The translations under genes were made by a program, and so were the position numbers. DNA of 64,000 nucleotides from Oscillospiraceae bacterium. Lineage in GTDB: Bacteria > Bacillota > Clostridia > Oscillospirales > Oscillospiraceae. Positions 18,618 through 27,500 of this stretch are shown piece after piece; the stretch's first letter is position 1; each line of letters starts with the position of its first letter. Location: contig JAFYVL010000035.1 in the NCBI GenBank assembly GCA_017549125.1, positions 1 through 64,000 of the forward strand. The letters run 5' to 3'. Under the pieces are notes generated by a model. It did not search any database, had not been told where the DNA came from, and worked only from the letters and a program-made list of their open reading frames with translations.

Positions 18618-20459
18618 ATGACTGACCTACAAATGAAAGAAATTCTAAATCAGCTGAATCTGCCTGTGGATTTACGGATCGAAACAGAATTTAGGCAGGA
18701 TCAGCCTTTGCAGGTGCAGAAACACGGCAATCTTTGTAAGATTACGTATGGACAGCGGGTGGAACTGTTCCGTGGCCTGGGTTTGCTGGCGGAACATGCC
18801 GCAGAATATCATTACACAGCTACCCAGCGGGCATATTTTACCATGAACGGTGCTATGCTGGATTGCTCTCGCAACGGTGTGCTGAATCTAAATGCCACCA
18901 AGCAAATGATCCGCTATCTGGCGCTGATGGGTCATAATATGCTGATGCTCTACACGGAGGATACCTACGAAGTGCCGGAATATCCCTATTTCGGTTATAT
19001 GCGTGGTGGCTATACCCAAAAGCAGTTGCAGGAGCTGGATGCTTATGCAAAGGGCTATGGCATTGAACTGATCCCTTGTATTCAAACTCTGGCCCATTTG
19101 TCTGCGGCCTTGCGTTGGATGTGCTTTGATGATATGAAAGACGATGCAGATACATTGCTCATTGGGGAAGAAAAGACCTACCAGCTGATTGAGGCAATGA
19201 TCCGTGCTTGCCGCAATAGCTTTACCTCCCGGCGGATCCATATCGGCATGGACGAAGCTTTTATGATGGGCTTTGGTCGATATCGCATGAAGCACGGCAT
19301 CCCGGATCGTGAGAAGATCTTCTGTGAGCATTTGTACCGGGTCAATGAGATCTGCCAAAAGTATGGCTTTAAGCCTATGATCTGGAGCGATATGTTCTAC
19401 CGCTTGGCAGCCGGTGCAGAGGGTGGCGAGTACACATCCGGCCAAATCAGCCAGGAGGTCATGGATCTGATTCCCGGCAACGTGGAACTGGTCTACTGGG
19501 ATTACTACAAGCACGATCAAGATGCTTACTGCGCACCCATGCGCAGCCATAAGAAATTTACCAACCCCATTATCTTTGCCGGTGGTGCATGGCGCTGGGC
19601 TGGCTTTGCGCCCCATATTGCAAAGAGTCTGGATGCCTCCCGGAAGGCATTGATGGCGTGTCGACAGACGGATATTCGTGAGGTGTTCTGTACCGCCTGG
19701 GGCGACCAGGGCAATGAGTGTCCCATGTTCTCCATTCTGCCCACCTTGCAGCTGTACGCAGAGCTTTCCTATGAGGAATCTGTGGATGGGGAAATGCTTG
19801 CCAGCCGCTTGAAGGCTTGCACCGGTGAAGATCTGACTGATATGCTGCTGATGGATAAGCCCAACGGCCCCGATGGCAAGATTCACTTAGTGGAGGTCAA
19901 CCCCTCTACCTATTTGTTTTATGCGGATGTGCTGGGTAACCTCTATGAAAAGCATACAGAAGAAAGCTATAAGGCAAACTATGCCAAGTATGCCAAGGAA
20001 CTGTCCGAGGCGGCTTTGCGCAGCCCTAATTTGGGCTATGCCTATGATATGCTGGCAAAGCTGTGCCATGTTCTTTCCTTGAAAGCATGTGTCAGCGCAG
20101 ATGCTTACAAAGCCTACCAGACCGGGGATCGGGAGGCTCTGCGTGTGATCGCAGAGGAAACCATGCCCGAGATTTTGGAGCGGCTGGAAGTCTTCCGTGC
20201 AGCTGTGGAAAAGCGTTGGCTTGCAGAATTTGGTTATTCCGGCTACGATGTGATGGATTATCGACTGGGTGGTGTGTCTGCCCGGGTCAAGAGTGCCATC
20301 CGTCGTTTGAAGGCATATCTAAGCGGAGAAATTGAGAAGTTGGACGAACTGGAACAGGATCGCCTGTCTTTTAATTGCATCACCGATGCCCAATTACAGG
20401 AAGATCGAATTATGTCTTGGAATTGCCGCAGCCATCATGTATCCGCGAATAACCTATAA
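18618..20459 (+). CDS. GH20 beta-N-acetylhexosaminidase-like protein
   Basis: 613 residues, AAAGGAG 8 bases before the ATG, no signal peptide, so cytoplasmic. An N-terminal ~70-residue alpha/beta domain precedes a TIM barrel that opens with MLDCSRNGVL and LALMGHNMLMLYTED. The GH20 catalytic Asp-Glu pair is in HIGMDEA (Asp212, Glu213): Asp orients the substrate acetamido group, Glu is the acid/base. Later barrel strands are KPMIWSDMFYR, VELVYWDYY and FCTAWGDQG. The C-terminal ~190 residues are helical, as in GH20 enzymes of the exo-hexosaminidase type that lack a CBM. Known members release terminal GlcNAc or GalNAc. The neighbouring GH123-like enzyme and epimerase fit amino-sugar-containing glycans such as mucin or glycosaminoglycan. 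Confidence 0.88.
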   Translation: MTDLQMKEILNQLNLPVDLRIETEFRQDQPLQVQKHGNLCKITYGQRVELFRGLGLLAEHAAEYHYTATQRAYFTMNGAMLDCSRNGVLNLNATKQMIRYLALMGHNMLMLYTEDTYEVPEYPYFGYMRGGYTQKQLQELDAYAKGYGIELIPCIQTLAHLSAALRWMCFDDMKDDADTLLIGEEKTYQLIEAMIRACRNSFTSRRIHIGMDEAFMMGFGRYRMKHGIPDREKIFCEHLYRVNEICQKYGFKPMIWSDMFYRLAAGAEGGEYTSGQISQEVMDLIPGNVELVYWDYYKHDQDAYCAPMRSHKKFTNPIIFAGGAWRWAGFAPHIAKSLDASRKALMACRQTDIREVFCTAWGDQGNECPMFSILPTLQLYAELSYEESVDGEMLASRLKACTGEDLTDMLLMDKPNGPDGKIHLVEVNPSTYLFYADVLGNLYEKHTEESYKANYAKYAKELSEAALRSPNLGYAYDMLAKLCHVLSLKACVSADAYKAYQTGDREALRVIAEETMPEILERLEVFRAAVEKRWLAEFGYSGYDVMDYRLGGVSARVKSAIRRLKAYLSGEIEKLDELEQDRLSFNCITDAQLQEDRIMSWNCRSHHVSANNL

Positions 20460-20512
20460 GTAGATTTTTAAGTAATCTACGGACCTGGTAAAACTAATTT
20501 AAGGATCATACC

Positions 20513-21742
20513 ATGAATACTTTAAGAAATGATGCAGAAAAAATCTATACCCATGCCATCCAATGCGCGCTCCCGGATACGGCGGTGAAAAACTGCCTGG
20601 CATCCATGGAACTGCACGGAAATGTTGTGCTGATTTCTGTGGGTAAGGCCGCGTGGACGATGGCATCTGCGGCGTTGGAAATACTGGGCAGCCAAATCCA
20701 CTCTGGTTTGGTGCTGACAAAATATGACCATAGCCGCGGTGCGCTTGGGAATTTAGAGATCATAGAAGCCGGACATCCCATCTTGGATGAAAATTCCTTC
20801 CGTGGTACAAGACGAGCCTTGGAATTGACAGAGAATCTGACCTCGGAAGATACGGTGCTGTTTCTTCTCTCCGGTGGCGGCTCTGCGCTGTTTGAACTGT
20901 CAGAACTGGAGATTCCGGAACTGCAGGATATTAACAGCCAGCTGATCGGCAGTGGCGCCAGCATCCAGGAAATCAACACAGTGCGTAAGCGTTTATCGTT
21001 GGTCAAAGGCGGCAGATTTGCAAAACATTGCGCACCTGCCAAGGTGGTGGGACTATTACTGTCCGATGTGTTGGGTAACCAGCCGGACATGATTGCTTCC
21101 GGTCCTGTGTGCGTGGATGCGACCACTTGCGCCCAGGCTAAGCAGATCGTAGAGAAATATAAGATTCAACTATCCTCTAAAGCGGAGGAAATGATGGCAG
21201 TAGAAACCCCCAAGACATTGCCGGATGTGACCTATCACATCTGTGGTGATGTGCATCAGCTGTGCAAGGCTGCGGCAGAAAAATCTGCCCAGCTGGGTTA
21301 TACACCTGTGGTACTGACCAGCGATCTGTGCGGTGAAGCCCGGGAGGCAGGCTCGTTTTTGGCATCCATTGCCCGCAGCCATGCGGATGATCAGCAAAAG
21401 CTGGCATTCATTGCCGGTGGCGAAACGGTGGTACATCTGAAGGGCAAGGGCTTGGGCGGCAGAAACCAGGAGCTGGCGCTGTCGGCGGCGGAGGGCATTG
21501 CCGGACTTTCTGGTGTGGCGGTGTTTTCCGTCGGTTCTGACGGCACTGATGGCCCCACAGACGCTGCTGGCGGCTATGTAGACGGTAACACCAAGGAAAA
21601 ACTGTTATCCCATGGAATCGCCATCACAGACGTGCTGGCACAGAACGATTCCTACCATGCCTTGCAGTATTGCGACGGTCTCATCAAAACCGGTGCAACC
21701 GGCACCAATGTGAATGATGTAGCCGTGGTTTTGATCCGTTAA
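20513..21742 (+). CDS. Glycerate 2-kinase (MOFRL / DUF4147 family)
   Basis: 409 residues, AAGGA 7 bases before the ATG. The N-terminal domain shows the family marks SVGKAAWTMA, EAGHPILDE, FLLSGGGSALFE, INTVRKRLSLVKGGRFA and LLLSDVLGNQPDMIASGP. The C-terminal MOFRL domain has FIAGGETVVHLKGKGLGGRNQELAL and SDGTDGPTDAAGG. It phosphorylates D-glycerate to 2-phosphoglycerate, feeding lower glycolysis. Glycerate arises from tartronate semialdehyde in glucarate/galactarate or glyoxylate routes, or from serine. Nothing else of such a route is next to it, so its role beside the hexosaminidase is unclear. A weak 7-bp hairpin (20460-20480) lies in the 53-base gap before it. Confidence 0.92.
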   Translation: MNTLRNDAEKIYTHAIQCALPDTAVKNCLASMELHGNVVLISVGKAAWTMASAALEILGSQIHSGLVLTKYDHSRGALGNLEIIEAGHPILDENSFRGTRRALELTENLTSEDTVLFLLSGGGSALFELSELEIPELQDINSQLIGSGASIQEINTVRKRLSLVKGGRFAKHCAPAKVVGLLLSDVLGNQPDMIASGPVCVDATTCAQAKQIVEKYKIQLSSKAEEMMAVETPKTLPDVTYHICGDVHQLCKAAAEKSAQLGYTPVVLTSDLCGEAREAGSFLASIARSHADDQQKLAFIAGGETVVHLKGKGLGGRNQELALSAAEGIAGLSGVAVFSVGSDGTDGPTDAAGGYVDGNTKEKLLSHGIAITDVLAQNDSYHALQYCDGLIKTGATGTNVNDVAVVLIR

Positions 21743-21856
21743 AAACAAATATTGGCTGTTTCGGTAGGCGAGAAAGGTTGTACGGAACCCGGATCAAATA
21801 CTAACATCTGATATGGTTTTTATAAAGTTGCTTAAAAAACAATAAAAGATTTGAAG

Positions 21857-21978
21857 TGACCCCAAAAAGTTAGAAAAATATTTCTAACGCAAATTGTTTA
21901 AGCAGCCGAAAGGGCTTGCTGTCTGTGTAATACAGGCGGCAAGCCCTTTAATCTTGCCTTAATTTGCCGGTTGTAGTA
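21857..21978 (-). mobile_element. Remnant of an IS3-family (IS150-type) element: transposase C-terminus and terminal repeat
   Basis: On the minus strand, 21978-21898 reads YYNRQIKARLKGLPPV...RQQALSAA followed by a stop. This matches the usual C-terminal tail of IS3-family OrfB transposases (YYN-x-RI-x-KLKGLSPV-x-YR...ALxAA). About 25 bases past the stop is TGACCCCAAAAAGTTAG (21857-21873), the type of inverted-repeat end those elements carry. Upstream of the YYN the frame loses similarity, and no second end is seen. So about 120 bases of a decayed insertion remain, marking a past insertion or deletion at this junction. Confidence 0.7.
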
Positions 21979-22095
21979 ACCACTACAGTGACGATGATGA
22001 CGAATGATAATGTTGGGCTAACAGAATGTGTATGGGTCGCAAAGAACACCCATTTCCGTCGCCCTGGTGGTTGGTAAGGCGATGGGGTGAAGTAA

Positions 22096-22131
22096 ACCGC
22101 CCTTGGCTACCTTTCGGTAATCAAGGGCGGT
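22096..22131 (-). terminator. Intrinsic terminator of the minus-strand lipoprotein gene
   Basis: The 10-bp stem ACCGCCCTTG/CAAGGGCGGT (22096-22105 with 22122-22131) encloses an inner TACC/GGTA stem. Read on the minus strand it is followed by TTTACTT. It lies 8 bases past the lipoprotein stop codon. Confidence 0.7.
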
Positions 22132-22139
22132 GTTCATGT

Positions 22140-24038
22140 TTAGCTCAAAACAAAATTATCAAAATAGATTTGTGCAACTTCTGCGGTTACATTGATAGCC
22201 ATGTTGGCGGCGATCCGGAAGCCTACCACCTGGGTCAGCTCGGAGGGCTTAATAGTTTCACCGGCTGCATTTGTAAACCAATCCAGAGAAGCGTGGTTTG
22301 TTTTCCATGCGTCCAGAATGGTATCGTGTCGCCACAGGGCGGTTTGCTGATTGCCAAACGCATCAATATACAAGATGGTAAATTCCAACCAGTAATGGCC
22401 GTGGGACTGGTGGGTGTCGAAGGACAGAATACTGTAATCAGACCAATCCTGGGCAGTATCGAAGTGGAAGGTGGCATCTACGCAGGGATAACCGCAAGCA
22501 TTATTGGTCCAGAATAGCAATGCGCTGTTGCTGCGGCTCTTACCGGCCTCGTCGGTGGCGACCTTGCACACACCGTTGATGTTGGGCTGGTTGTTTGCAA
22601 CTTGGAACTTACCGCTGATCAGGTCGTTGTCCTCAACCAAAGCAGGGGACATCTGCGGCTCGTTATGGGGGTATTGATATAGGCTAATATTATCAAAATG
22701 CACTGCATTGTACTGCCCTGCAACGAAACGGCTGTCCATGTGAACGGAGAAGCAGATGCCCACCACTTTGGTAAGATCTGCACGGTGTACATAGTCCAGA
22801 TTCAGATAGATGGTCTGCCATTGGTGGTTGTTGTAGTAATCATAGGAAATGCCATGCTTTTGGATTTCGCCATGCTCATCCAGGTAACGGATGGCAACGG
22901 TTACATGGGGATAGGCATTGTCTGCCAGGATGTCGAATTTCAGATAATCAAAGCCGCTGATATCGGTGGCGGTGGGGAAATCAATATAGAAGGTGGGGTA
23001 ACCGATGGCTTGATTGGAACCAAAGGTATAGGCATACTTGCTGCCGTTATTTACGCTGGATTTGGTTAGCTGCGCGATGGTGTCGTCGGTGTATACTCTG
23101 TTGTTCTGCAGTAGATTGGAGTAGTCACCGCTGGGAAGGGGAGAGGCGGTATAGCCAGAAATCAATCCCTCCACAGAGTCGGCATGGACAATATCCATAC
23201 CATCCACATACAAGGTGCATTCGCCCTCACCGGTATAGTGCGCCAGCACCTCCAGGGAGTAATCCTCGGCATAATCTTCAGGCTTCATAATGGGCTTGAC
23301 AATCCCCAGATCATACAAGGACAAAGCAATGTTTGTCCAGGATTTTGCCTTGGCGATTTGGGCGTTTGCGTTTTCCGGACTGTCCCATGAAATGGTCAGA
23401 TCTGCATCAAACTCCCGGCAACCCAGCTTTAATTCCACATCCTGCTCCATGGGGTTGTATACCCAAAAACTAACGGCTGCGTTCTTCCAAACCTGGGCGG
23501 AATAGTAGGGGTACAGGTAGCTGTGGCTCAGATCCAGCAGTGCAGTTCCGGGCTTTTCTCCATTGGTAAACTTGATTTCCAGAGCAGAAGTAGAGTTCTC
23601 GCCCTGCAGATGTTCGGCATCCTTTGTAAGACGGATGCTGTCGCTGCTGTCAGCCAATAGCTGATCCATAATATCTGCAGAAATACGGATGGGAACGATC
23701 ACCTTTAGGCTGGAACTGTCTTTGCCCTTGGTGGCGGTAATGGTCACAGAAATGTCCGCCTCTGCCTTAGGGGTAATCTTGCCCTTTTTGATTTTCAGAT
23801 CTTTGCTCTCACCGGATTCCGGGTCCTGATAGGACGCGGCAAAATCATAGGTAACACCCTCTTCCTGGGTGACCAATGCCGCAAGATCATAGGCTTCGCC
23901 AACGGTAGCGCTGGGAATCTCGTCCTTGACGGTAATGGGAATGGCAGGCTTTTTGGCGGCTTTTTCTCCACAACCGGACAGTAACCCGCTGATGAGCAAT
24001 GCCATAGCGCAGAGCGTACATAAAATTCGTTTTTTCAT
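22140..24038 (-). CDS. Surface lipoprotein with beta-sandwich (CBM-like) domains
   Basis: 632 residues from the ATG at 24038, with GGAG 8-9 bases upstream; a TTG three codons earlier is less likely. The N-terminus is a lipoprotein signal: MKKR, a hydrophobic core, and lipobox LLSGC, so Cys ~22 would be lipidated. A short Ig-like domain (~35-125: PITVKDEIPSATVGEAYDLAALV) is followed by three jelly-roll-like domains (~135-290, ~300-450, ~460-632). Each ends in a strand of the form TLYVDGMDI, VHFDNISLYQ or IYFDNFVLS, typical of carbohydrate-binding beta-sandwiches. No catalytic motif is seen. It is most likely a surface glycan-binding protein. It is transcribed away from the giant vWA gene, from its own promoter (24072-24100) to its own terminator. 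Confidence 0.75.
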   Translation of the reverse strand: MKKRILCTLCAMALLISGLLSGCGEKAAKKPAIPITVKDEIPSATVGEAYDLAALVTQEEGVTYDFAASYQDPESGESKDLKIKKGKITPKAEADISVTITATKGKDSSSLKVIVPIRISADIMDQLLADSSDSIRLTKDAEHLQGENSTSALEIKFTNGEKPGTALLDLSHSYLYPYYSAQVWKNAAVSFWVYNPMEQDVELKLGCREFDADLTISWDSPENANAQIAKAKSWTNIALSLYDLGIVKPIMKPEDYAEDYSLEVLAHYTGEGECTLYVDGMDIVHADSVEGLISGYTASPLPSGDYSNLLQNNRVYTDDTIAQLTKSSVNNGSKYAYTFGSNQAIGYPTFYIDFPTATDISGFDYLKFDILADNAYPHVTVAIRYLDEHGEIQKHGISYDYYNNHQWQTIYLNLDYVHRADLTKVVGICFSVHMDSRFVAGQYNAVHFDNISLYQYPHNEPQMSPALVEDNDLISGKFQVANNQPNINGVCKVATDEAGKSRSNSALLFWTNNACGYPCVDATFHFDTAQDWSDYSILSFDTHQSHGHYWLEFTILYIDAFGNQQTALWRHDTILDAWKTNHASLDWFTNAAGETIKPSELTQVVGFRIAANMAINVTAEVAQIYFDNFVLS

Positions 24039-24071
24039 TGCTAACAACTCCAGATTTTAATCTTCGATCAT

Positions 24072-24100
24072 TGCATACCACAAAATAAGAAATTTGTCAA
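24072..24100 (-). promoter_or_regulatory. Sigma-A type promoter for the lipoprotein gene
   Basis: On the minus strand, TTGACA (24100-24095) is followed after 17 bases by TATGCA (24077-24072), with the start codon 34 bases further on. The -35 box and the spacing are perfect; the -10 box is imperfect. Confidence 0.6.
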
Positions 24101-24173
24101 CGAGATCCTGTAAAATGACAATATATATCTATAATTGAGTCAAAATCTTGCTTATAAAGAGGGTAGACCATGG

Positions 24174-24185
24174 GATAACGTTACC
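24174..24185. promoter_or_regulatory. Possible operator palindrome
   Basis: GATAACGTTACC contains the 8-bp palindrome TAACGTTA with a central CG, the style of LacI/GalR-family or CcpA operators. It lies between two divergent genes. No regulator gene is adjacent, so this rests on symmetry alone. Confidence 0.25.
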
Positions 24186-24456
24186 TTACATAAAACCATA
24201 AAGAAGCATGTTTATGTCTGTTTTATATTCTGTTCAGCCGGAAACCTTTAAGCGGATCGTGGATCGTAAGGACGGTATCAGCCACAATGGTTCCCTTGAG
24301 AAAAAACACGGGACTACCAAGATATGATTGCGTTTGCACATCCTGGGAATGTGACATTCTAAACAACTTTTTTGGCTGGATTTATGGATTGCTTTGTGGT
24401 ATTTGATGAATAACCCTTTGAATAAAAAAATTTTATCACGATCATGCAAAAAATAG

Positions 24457-24486
24457 GTGACAAAACGGCGGAGTTTGTGCTATTAT
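24457..24486 (+). promoter_or_regulatory. Promoter candidate for the giant vWA/peptide operon
   Basis: GTGACA (24457-24462), an 18-base spacer, then TATTAT (24481-24486), about 85 bases before the ATG at 24573. It is the best match in the intergenic region and implies an untranslated leader of about 80 bases. Confidence 0.45.
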
Positions 24487-24572
24487 AAAGAGTGCAAAAG
24501 TGTTTGCAATTATTTATAAAAACTTGCGTTTGACAAAATAGATGATTTTAAGCTACAGGCGAAGGAGTGCGT

Positions 24573-27500
24573 ATGGAAATGACAAGAACAAAACGAATGA
24601 TTTCCGTAATACTATTGCTGTGCATGGTGGTGACTATGCTGCCACCATTGAGTGAGGTAGAAGCCGCAGGTGGGCGATACCGGTATGAGTTGGTTACCGC
24701 TGCCGTGGATAAAAATGCCACATATCTGGTGGTCAGTACCAATGCTGTGGGAGAGGCCAACTGCTTGATGTTTGATGCATCCGGTTCGTTCCGGAATCAG
24801 AAGGTCACCATTGCCCAGGATAGTGATGGCATCTACATTGCGGATTTTGAAGGCGCAGAGGAATGCTTGTTTACGTTCTCCGCTAGCAGCAGCGCCAACA
24901 TGAAGCATGGCAACTATTTTGTGGATGTGCAGAATCAGCGTTTCACCACCTCCAGTTGTAAGGTTTCCATTAGCCGTTCCAGCGGTCGCTATCGTATCAA
25001 AGCCAATCCTGGTACAAAAAATCTGCGTTTTTCTAGCTATGATGGCAAATGGGATAGTGTTACCACCGTCAATTATGTGTATTTGTTCAAGCAGGTGGAA
25101 ACCGTATCCGAATATACTGTGAGCTATGATGGCAACGGCCATACTGCCGGTACTGTACCTGCAGCCCGGGAGGGACTGGCACCCGGTTCTCAGTATACCA
25201 TTGCCGAACCCGAGAATCTGCGCATGGATGTGGGTATGGATACCTATCTGTTCAAGTGCTGGAACACAGCTGCTGACGGCAGCGGCACAGAGTATTTGCC
25301 CGGGTCTGAAATCACAGTTAACGGGGATCTGAAACTCTATGCCCAGTGGTATCAGCAGGCCAAGTATGAAGTGGCCATGATGACCTATCTGGATAACCAG
25401 CTGACCGATGTTTCTAAGATCAGCGGATTGGACAAGGAGTTCTTTGTGGTTCTGGAAGGCGGCGACGGTACTTACATTCCGTTGAGCCGTACTGCTGAGG
25501 GTACTTATATCACCAGCGTAACACAGAACGGTACTTATGTAGTCTATTCCAAGGTGGGTAGTAGCGATTATGAGCCTGTCCACGGTCACCAGGTGGTCGT
25601 TTATAACCAGAACGGCAGCACCGAATGTATGCATTATAGCGTTAACTATGATGCAGCCGGTGGCACATGGGCATCCGGTGAAGCCCCTGCCAATATATTC
25701 TTCCATGCCGGTGAAGAGGTCGCTGTCTCTGACAAGATCCCTGTACGGGAGGGTTACCGCTTCCTGGGCTGGAAGGATCAGAATGGCAATTCCTGGGATC
25801 CCGGTCACATGGTTACCAACGCAATGACAGAAAAGCTGGTGCTTACTGCCCAGTGGGAATCTCTGATCAATGTAACGGTCACGGTGGTCATTGACCACAA
25901 TGCTCCCGGTGGTGGTGAGGACGTAGATCCTACCAAGCACCAGGTGACCCTGAGCCTGCTGCAGGATAATCTGCTTGTGGAAGAAAAGGTATTTGTGGAT
26001 GGTTATGTGTATGATGCCGAGACCAACACCACGACCTATACGTTGGTATTTGGCGGCATGCCCCAGGGCTTGTATAACATTACCGGCACCAAAACCGGCT
26101 ATGAGCTGTACGTAGAGGAGCGTACCGGTGAGGCAGACCAGGATCAGCAGATCCGTGTCCACCTGCATTATGCACCTGCTAACCGGGATCTGCAGTTCCA
26201 GGTTGTGGTGAATGCGGAAAATGATAAGGAAAAGGAATTGATGCCCCAGGCTGTGAACGTGAAGGTTCAGTATTGGGGTTATAATGAAGCGGGTGTCCTG
26301 GGTTGGCATATCGTTGCCGAGCAGGAAGGCGATGGCGCACCCATCACCATGCCCATTGACCCGGAAACCGGTCTGGCAACAGCCTATTTCCCTGCATGGG
26401 GTATGTGGTCTGATGGCACCAGAGCCTATGAATACCGTCTGCTGGTGGATTCCTTTATCTTCCCCGACGGCACAGTGGTAAAAGCAGCCGGTAGTGATGT
26501 GATCACTGCCCAGGGCTCCGGTTTGTATAGCGCAACGGTTACCATTGCTCCTCATGCAGGCAGTGATGATACAGGACGTGTGCCGGAGTATCAGCAGGGT
26601 GCGACTACCAACCTGCCCGGTGCTTATTTCCAGGATCAGGTGCAAAACGGTGTGCCTACTGTGACGGTACAGGTTCAGCCTATGACCGTTACCTTCCAGG
26701 CTGCCCCCGACGGCACCATCAACGGTCAGCCCCAGCTGGTGCTGGAAAACCAGTATCTGTATCCCCATCTGGAGCAGTTTACAGCTGTGCCTTCCGTGGA
26801 AGGTCAGCGGTTTATCGGTTGGTTGCTGGATGGTCAGCCTGCCCAGAGCCAGCATGATCAGCATCTGCCCGGCAATGTGGTTTATGTGGCGGAGTATAGC
26901 CAGAATTTGACCATTACCGGCTCTGTCATGGCAGATGCCACCTATGAAAGGGATGGCCAGCAGGTCACCGTTTGGGAAAATGACCGTGTTTATGAGGCCA
27001 TGGTGGTTTTGCAGAAGCAGGTCGGCGAGGTATTTAACGATGTTTCCGCCTGTGTTGTGAAGCTGGTCTATGAGAATGTAGACGGTCAGTTGAAGGGTGT
27101 GGGTCAATACACCTTTGACGATGTACCCAACAATGATGTGGTATACCGGATTCAGATTCTGAGTCTGAACTATAACAACCTGTACGACAGCAATTTGGAT
27201 GGCAATTTCAGCGCTGAAGAGTATCTGATCACCGCACAGCCTGAGGTAGAAAATGCCCAGGTGAATGTGCAGATGGCGTTTGCTCCGGATCAGTATCAGC
27301 AGCAGATCCTGGTGGACACCACGCTGATCCATCCGGACTTCCGTCCCACCGGCGCTACGGCTCAGATCGTTTACCGTGATCTGGATAACACCCATCCCTA
27401 TGCGGTGATCAGCCAGCATACTGCCGATCCCTATGGTGTGCAAATCGCTATCGATCCCACCAGCGGTGAAGGCGCAGGCTATGAATATATCTGGAATTGG

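Larger units (their letters stand above)
21743..22139. other. Convergent intergenic region
   Basis: About 400 bases between the + strand kinase gene and the end of the minus-strand lipoprotein gene. It holds an IS3-type transposase remnant (21857-21978) and the terminator of the lipoprotein gene (22096-22131). I see no intact gene; 21743-21856 is AT-rich with no clear structure. Confidence 0.6.
24039..24572. other. Divergent intergenic region
   Basis: 534 AT-rich bases between the minus-strand lipoprotein and the giant vWA gene. It contains a minus-strand promoter (24072-24100), a palindrome TAACGTTA (24176-24183) and a plus-strand promoter candidate (24457-24486). A 39-codon reading frame at 24208-24327 has no ribosome site and no recognisable product. 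Confidence 0.6.

Noticed and set aside
22026..22517. 163-codon + strand frame at the end of the lipoprotein gene
   Set aside because: It crosses the minus-strand terminator and lies antisense to the well-supported lipoprotein.
24208..24327. 39-codon frame in the divergent intergenic region
   Set aside because: No ribosome site and no recognisable similarity; could be a decayed gene but cannot be supported.
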